From Bradyrhizobium sp. SZCCT0148 (GTDB lineage: Bacteria > Pseudomonadota > Alphaproteobacteria > Rhizobiales > Xanthobacteraceae): DNA of 64,000 nucleotides. The position numbers and the translations under genes were made by a program. Below are positions 60,803 through 64,000 of the stretch, piece by piece; position 1 is the stretch's first letter; the number at the start of each line of letters is the position of its first letter. The notes below the pieces were generated by a model, which made no database searches, was not told where the DNA came from, and saw nothing but the letters and a program-made list of their open reading frames with translations. The DNA lies in NCBI RefSeq assembly GCF_018129985.1, contig NZ_JAFCKT010000008.1, positions 62,001 through 126,000 on the forward strand, in the 5' to 3' direction.

Positions 60803-61696
60803 ATGCAGATGGAGATGGCGACGATCGAAGACCGCAAGACCCGCGCCCGCAGCTGGTTCGAATCCTTGCGCGACGACATCTGCGCGAGCTTCGAGCGGCT
60901 CGAGGACGACGCCCCGCAAAGCCTTTACCCGGGCGAGGCCGGCCGCTTCAAGCGCACGCCCTGGCAGCGCTCCGACCATACCGGCGCGCCCGGCGGCGGC
61001 GGCGTGATGTCGATGATGCATGGCCGCCTGTTCGAGAAGGTCGGTGTGCACTGCTCGACCGTGCATGGCGAGTTCGCGCCCGAATTTCGTGCCCAGATTC
61101 CCGGCGCCGCGGAGGATCCAAAATTCTGGGCTTCGGGCATCTCACTGATCGCGCATATGCGCAATCCGAACGTGCCCGCCGTGCACATGAACACCCGCTT
61201 CGTCGTCACCACCAAAGCGTGGTTCGGCGGTGGCGCCGATCTCACGCCGGTGCTGGAGAGAAGGCGCACGCAGGACGATGCCGACACCATCGCCTTCCAC
61301 GCCGCGATGAAGCAGGCCTGTGCGCAGCCGAACGGCGTTGCCGACTACGACAAGTACAAGAAATGGTGCGACGAATATTTCTACCTGCCGCACCGCAAGG
61401 AAGCGCGCGGCATCGGCGGCATCTTCTACGACTGGCACGACAGCGGCGACTGGGACGCCGATCTCGCTTTCACCAAGGACGTCGGTCGCGCGTTCCTCAA
61501 GATCTATCCCGAGATCGTCAGGCGCAATTTCGCGGACGTATGGACCGCTGCCGACCGCGAGGAGCAGTTGATCCGGCGCGGCCGCTATGTCGAATTCAAC
61601 CTGCTCTATGATCGCGGCACCATCTTCGGGCTCAAGACCGGCGGCAATGTCGATTCGATCCTGTCGTCGATGCCCCCGGAGGTGAAGTGGCCATGA
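60803..61696 (+). CDS. hemF: oxygen-dependent coproporphyrinogen-III oxidase
   Basis: A 297-residue protein with the HemF blocks VHMNTRFVVTTKAWFGGGAD, RKEARGIGGIFYDWHDSGDW and YVEFNLLYDRGTIFGLKTGG. It decarboxylates coproporphyrinogen III with O2 on the heme route, feeding the cytochromes encoded nearby and the heme oxygenase. The stop overlaps the HAD gene start by four bases (ATGA), so both are translationally coupled. Confidence 0.95.
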   Translation: MQMEMATIEDRKTRARSWFESLRDDICASFERLEDDAPQSLYPGEAGRFKRTPWQRSDHTGAPGGGGVMSMMHGRLFEKVGVHCSTVHGEFAPEFRAQIPGAAEDPKFWASGISLIAHMRNPNVPAVHMNTRFVVTTKAWFGGGADLTPVLERRRTQDDADTIAFHAAMKQACAQPNGVADYDKYKKWCDEYFYLPHRKEARGIGGIFYDWHDSGDWDADLAFTKDVGRAFLKIYPEIVRRNFADVWTAADREEQLIRRGRYVEFNLLYDRGTIFGLKTGGNVDSILSSMPPEVKWP

Positions 61697-62433
61697 CTGT
61701 TTCGAAGCCGCTTCCCCGCGCCATGCTGATCGACATGGACGACACCATCCTGTCGGCCTATGGCCGGCCCGAGATCGCCTGGAACACGATCGCGAAGGAA
61801 TTTGCCGACGAGCTGGCGCCGCTGCCGCCCGAGCTGGTCGCAACCACTGTCCTCGCTTTCGCGCGAAACTTCTGGGCGAACGCCGAAGCTGCATGGCGGA
61901 TGAAGCTCGCCGAAGCGCGGCATCTCACGGTCAAGGGCGGCTTTGCCGCGCTTGCGGCGGCCGGCCATCGTGCCCTGCCCGACGACCTCGCCATCCGCCT
62001 CGCCGACCGCTTCACCGCCTATCGCGAGGAGGAGATGTTCGTCTTCCCGGGCGCGCACGAAGCGATCGACACGTTCAAGGCGCTCGGCATCAAGCTTGCG
62101 CTGGTGACCAACGGCGCCGCCGACATGCAGCGCGCCAAGGTCGAGCGCTTCGAGCTGGCGCACCGCTTCGACCATATCCAGATCGAGGGCGAGCACGGCT
62201 TCGGCAAGCCCGAGGAGCGCGCCTATCTGCATGCGATGGAGGCGCTCGGCGTCTCCGCCTCAGACACCTGGATGATCGGCGACAATCTGGAATGGGAAGT
62301 GGTGACGCCGCAGCGCCTCGGCATCTACTCGATCTGGATCGACGTGCACGGCGACGGCCTGCCCGAGGGCTCGCTTATCAGGCCCGACCGCATCATCCGC
62401 TCGCTGACCGAACTGGTGCCGGACCGGCCCTGA
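61693..62433 (+). CDS. HAD-family hydrolase
   Basis: A 246-residue HAD phosphatase. MLIDMDDTILSAYGRPEIAW holds the two catalytic aspartates (motif I DxDxT), LALVTNGAADMQRAKVERFE is motif II, and WMIGDNLEWEVVTPQRLGIY motif IV. It removes a phosphate from an unknown small substrate. The ATG at 61693 overlaps hemF by ATGA. A nucleotidase or phosphoglycolate-like activity is possible but not identifiable. Confidence 0.88.
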   Translation: MTVSKPLPRAMLIDMDDTILSAYGRPEIAWNTIAKEFADELAPLPPELVATTVLAFARNFWANAEAAWRMKLAEARHLTVKGGFAALAAAGHRALPDDLAIRLADRFTAYREEEMFVFPGAHEAIDTFKALGIKLALVTNGAADMQRAKVERFELAHRFDHIQIEGEHGFGKPEERAYLHAMEALGVSASDTWMIGDNLEWEVVTPQRLGIYSIWIDVHGDGLPEGSLIRPDRIIRSLTELVPDRP

Positions 62434-62459
62434 CTTGGGCACCAAAAGCAAAATATCGA

Positions 62460-62481
62460 AAAACAACCCCATGCACAGTAG
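62460..62481. repeat. 22-nt conserved intergenic motif, copy 2
   Basis: Identical 22 bases to 17965-17986, beginning AAAACAACCCCATGCA and ending AGTAG. Located 26 bp after the HAD gene stop, in an AT-rich patch followed at 62545 by atttgacccgtcgggcaatt, itself a string resembling the area 18010-18035. Confidence 0.6.
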
Positions 62482-62763
62482 ACGACTGCTGCAATAACAA
62501 AGGCTTACGGCACCTCGAAAACGGATTGCTGATTTTACGAAATGATTTGACCCGTCGGGCAATTCGGGTGCATGATGTGAGTATCGCCGCGCCCGGGACT
62601 GCAACAGACCCTGGTGCCATCGAGCGATCCCCCAACTCGAACCTCTGCCAGTGGCGTTTCGGAAGTTGACGCCAGCCGGACACATTCGCGGGTCTGCCTC
62701 CCGTGATCGGCATGTCATGCCGGCTTGCTAGCTTCCCAAGTCATCAACCTGAAAGGACCATCC
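62482..62763. other. intergenic region before DUF2158 gene
   Basis: About 280 bp with no convincing gene. It contains the TTGACC-like string mentioned above and a perfect 15 bp palindrome CGGCATGTCATGCCG (62708-62722), 41 bp before the DUF2158 ATG, a possible operator. Confidence 0.4.
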
Positions 62764-62973
62764 ATGGAACTGAAAGCCGGCGATATCGTCATGCTGAAAT
62801 CCGGCGGGCAGCCGCTCACCGTCGCCGAAGTGAAGGGCGACGACGTACTCTGTCTCTGGATGGGCTCGGAAGGCGACTTGTTTCGCGAGACCCTACCGCT
62901 CGCCGTGCTCGAACAACTGGAAGAGTTGGACGAGGACGAGGAGGATGAGGAAGACGACGAAGACGAGGAATAA
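62764..62973 (+). CDS. DUF2158 (YodC-like) small protein with acidic tail
   Basis: A 69-residue protein. MELKAGDIVMLKSGGQPLTV and LCLWMGSEGDLFRETLPLAV form the small beta-barrel DUF2158 fold; the last 17 residues are almost all Asp and Glu (ELDEDEEDEEDDEDEE). Function of the family is unknown. AAAGGACC precedes the ATG. The acidic tail may mimic nucleic acid or bind basic partners. Confidence 0.75.
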   Translation: MELKAGDIVMLKSGGQPLTVAEVKGDDVLCLWMGSEGDLFRETLPLAVLEQLEELDEDEEDEEDDEDEE

Positions 62974-63036
62974 GCGCGGCCAGGACCTCGTCCTGGCGGC
63001 GCGGGAACCAAACCTGGAGGCGTCGATTAGGATGTC

Positions 63037-63681
63037 ATGATCCGCGCGCCTCAATCCGCCGTTCGGGCCGGAAGCCTTGCGATGATCGCTTTCGTCGTAG
63101 CGATGGCTGGCTCTCGTCCGAGCGGTGCAGACCCCTCGCCTGCTTCCACAACACTGCGGAATGCAGCCGAGTTTTCGTCGATTTCAAATCAAGCCGATCG
63201 CTCGCGCGCGCTGTTCGAAGAAATCGGCAAGGTGCTCACCCATCCGCGTTGCATGAATTGTCACCCGGCCGGCAACCATCCGTTGCAGGGTGACGACAGC
63301 CACGAGCATGTACCGCCGATATGGCGTGCCGAGACCGGGCATTTCGAGGTCAGCTGCTCCGGATGCCATGGCGGGAAGAACTTCTCGCTGCACGAAGCGG
63401 CTAGCTATCGAAGCATTCCCGGTCATCCGCGATGGGGCTTCGCGCCACTGTCCATGGCGTGGGAAGGCAAGTCGTTGGGCGAGATTTGCCGCCAGTTGAA
63501 GGACGTCCAGCTCAATGGCGGTCGTGACCTCGCCGCGCTGCAGGAACACATCGCCAAGGATGATCTCGTCGCATGGGGTTGGAATCCCGGCGAAGGCCGC
63601 AAGCCGGCTCCCGGCAGCCAGCAGGCGGCAGGCGAACTGGTGCAGGCCTGGATTGATAGCGGCGCCGAGTGCCCGCGCTGA
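63037..63681 (+). CDS. diheme c-type cytochrome
   Basis: A 214-residue exported protein. A signal peptide (AGSLAMIAFVVAMAGSRPSG) precedes two heme-binding motifs, CMNCH (after VLTHPR) and CSGCH (after HFEVS). Similar proteins are annotated as an isoquinoline 1-oxidoreductase subunit, but the primary evidence is only the diheme layout. It should be a periplasmic electron carrier for a dehydrogenase. The next gene starts 121 bp later. Confidence 0.8.
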   Translation: MIRAPQSAVRAGSLAMIAFVVAMAGSRPSGADPSPASTTLRNAAEFSSISNQADRSRALFEEIGKVLTHPRCMNCHPAGNHPLQGDDSHEHVPPIWRAETGHFEVSCSGCHGGKNFSLHEAASYRSIPGHPRWGFAPLSMAWEGKSLGEICRQLKDVQLNGGRDLAALQEHIAKDDLVAWGWNPGEGRKPAPGSQQAAGELVQAWIDSGAECPR

Positions 63682-63802
63682 CGCAGGCGGATATCCGGAC
63701 GTTGCGGCGCCCATAACGCGCGATGCCAAGCTCCTTTGGATGTCCAATGGAACTCCCGGGAACATCGGCCGTTTCCATCCGTTCCAAAATTAGGAGACGC
63801 GC

Positions 63803-64000
63803 GTGAACCGCCGAGACCTTCTTCGCGCATCAGCTGCTGTTTCCGCTGCAGCCATCCTGCCACGGGCTGCAGACGCCCAAACCAGCGCCGCCGCGCCCTT
63901 CGGCCCATCCACCGTGCGGGAGCTGGCGCGCGCGCTGGCGACCAAGCCATTTGTGGCTCCGGACGAGAAGCTTCCGGATGCACTGAAGAATCTCGATTAC
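63803..64000 (+). CDS. periplasmic glucan biosynthesis protein (OpgG/MdoG-like), N-terminal part
   Basis: Only the first 66 codons are visible. GTG start after AGGAG gives VNRRDLLRASAAVSAAAILP, a twin-arginine signal, then STVRELARALATKPFVAPDE and KLPDALKNLD, which match the start of the OpgG family. OpgG proteins act in periplasmic glucan synthesis. The rest is outside the window, so the call rests on a short stretch. Confidence 0.6.
   Translation, partial: MNRRDLLRASAAVSAAAILPRAADAQTSAAAPFGPSTVRELARALATKPFVAPDEKLPDALKNLDY

Noticed and set aside
1..64000. CRISPR array, rRNA, tRNA, transposase, integrase or prophage genes
   Set aside because: No regular short repeats with spacers, no tRNA cloverleaf, and no transposase, integrase or phage protein motif was seen on either strand.

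Overview
This 64 kb, high-GC window reads as chromosomal DNA of an alphaproteobacterium, most likely Bradyrhizobium or a close relative in the Nitrobacteraceae. That placement is an inference from gene content: a fused cytochrome b/c1 gene (fbcH) behind a Rieske gene, a fused trpE(G) gene with a Trp-Trp leader peptide, a CcrM-type GANTC methyltransferase, a bacteriophytochrome/heme oxygenase pair, a decaprenyl-type diphosphate synthase, and several families of 80-150 bp palindromic intergenic repeats. No rRNA, tRNA, CRISPR array, transposase, integrase or prophage was found. The content is mostly housekeeping.

Layout. 1-4 kb: minus-strand glyS (cut by the window edge), glyQ, an S49 peptidase, a TrmN6-like methyltransferase and a DUF2007 protein. 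4-7.7 kb: polyprenyl diphosphate synthase, a decayed fabF pseudogene abutting a dispersed repeat, a LysE-type exporter and an alpha/beta hydrolase. 7.8-17.9 kb: ispE, a TPR lipoprotein-like protein, ETF-ubiquinone oxidoreductase, a family-4-like uracil-DNA glycosylase, a polytopic membrane protein, rnhB, a VOC protein and a PA0069-type radical SAM protein. 18-25.4 kb: the xfp-ackA phosphoketolase operon, an RMD1-family protein, a small glycosyltransferase, a MarR-GNAT fusion and moaB. 25.5-31 kb: YpfJ-like metalloprotease, ccrM with a GANTC cluster over its start, a GST and a chemoreceptor. 31-41 kb: bacteriophytochrome and its heme oxygenase, a DUF1127 gene broken by an amber codon, a LysR/SnoaL divergent pair, a second GST, a flavoprotein monooxygenase, a hotdog thioesterase and a diguanylate cyclase.

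40.8-52 kb: genome-maintenance and envelope genes (mutY, dciA-like, DsbA-like, smc, Rsm22-like, LemA, M48 protease), two tandem orphan ParA-like ATPases and a short GIY-YIG-like protein. 52-59.4 kb: apt, trpE(G) with its attenuator and leader peptide, an exported protein, a dienelactone hydrolase and the bc1 complex genes. 59.7-64 kb: trmL, queE, hemF, a HAD phosphatase (hemF and HAD overlap by four bases), a DUF2158 protein, a diheme cytochrome and the start of an OpgG-like gene.

No single new multi-gene system stands out. The most interesting signals are regulatory or small: a complete trp attenuator whose promoter spacing predicts a leaderless leader peptide; four GANTC sites around the start of the gene for the enzyme that methylates GANTC, with an AT-rich repeat array upstream; a DUF1127 gene with an in-frame TAG; a uracil-DNA glycosylase missing two of four expected Fe-S cysteines; two adjacent P-loop ATPases of unknown role; and at least five families of dispersed intergenic elements.
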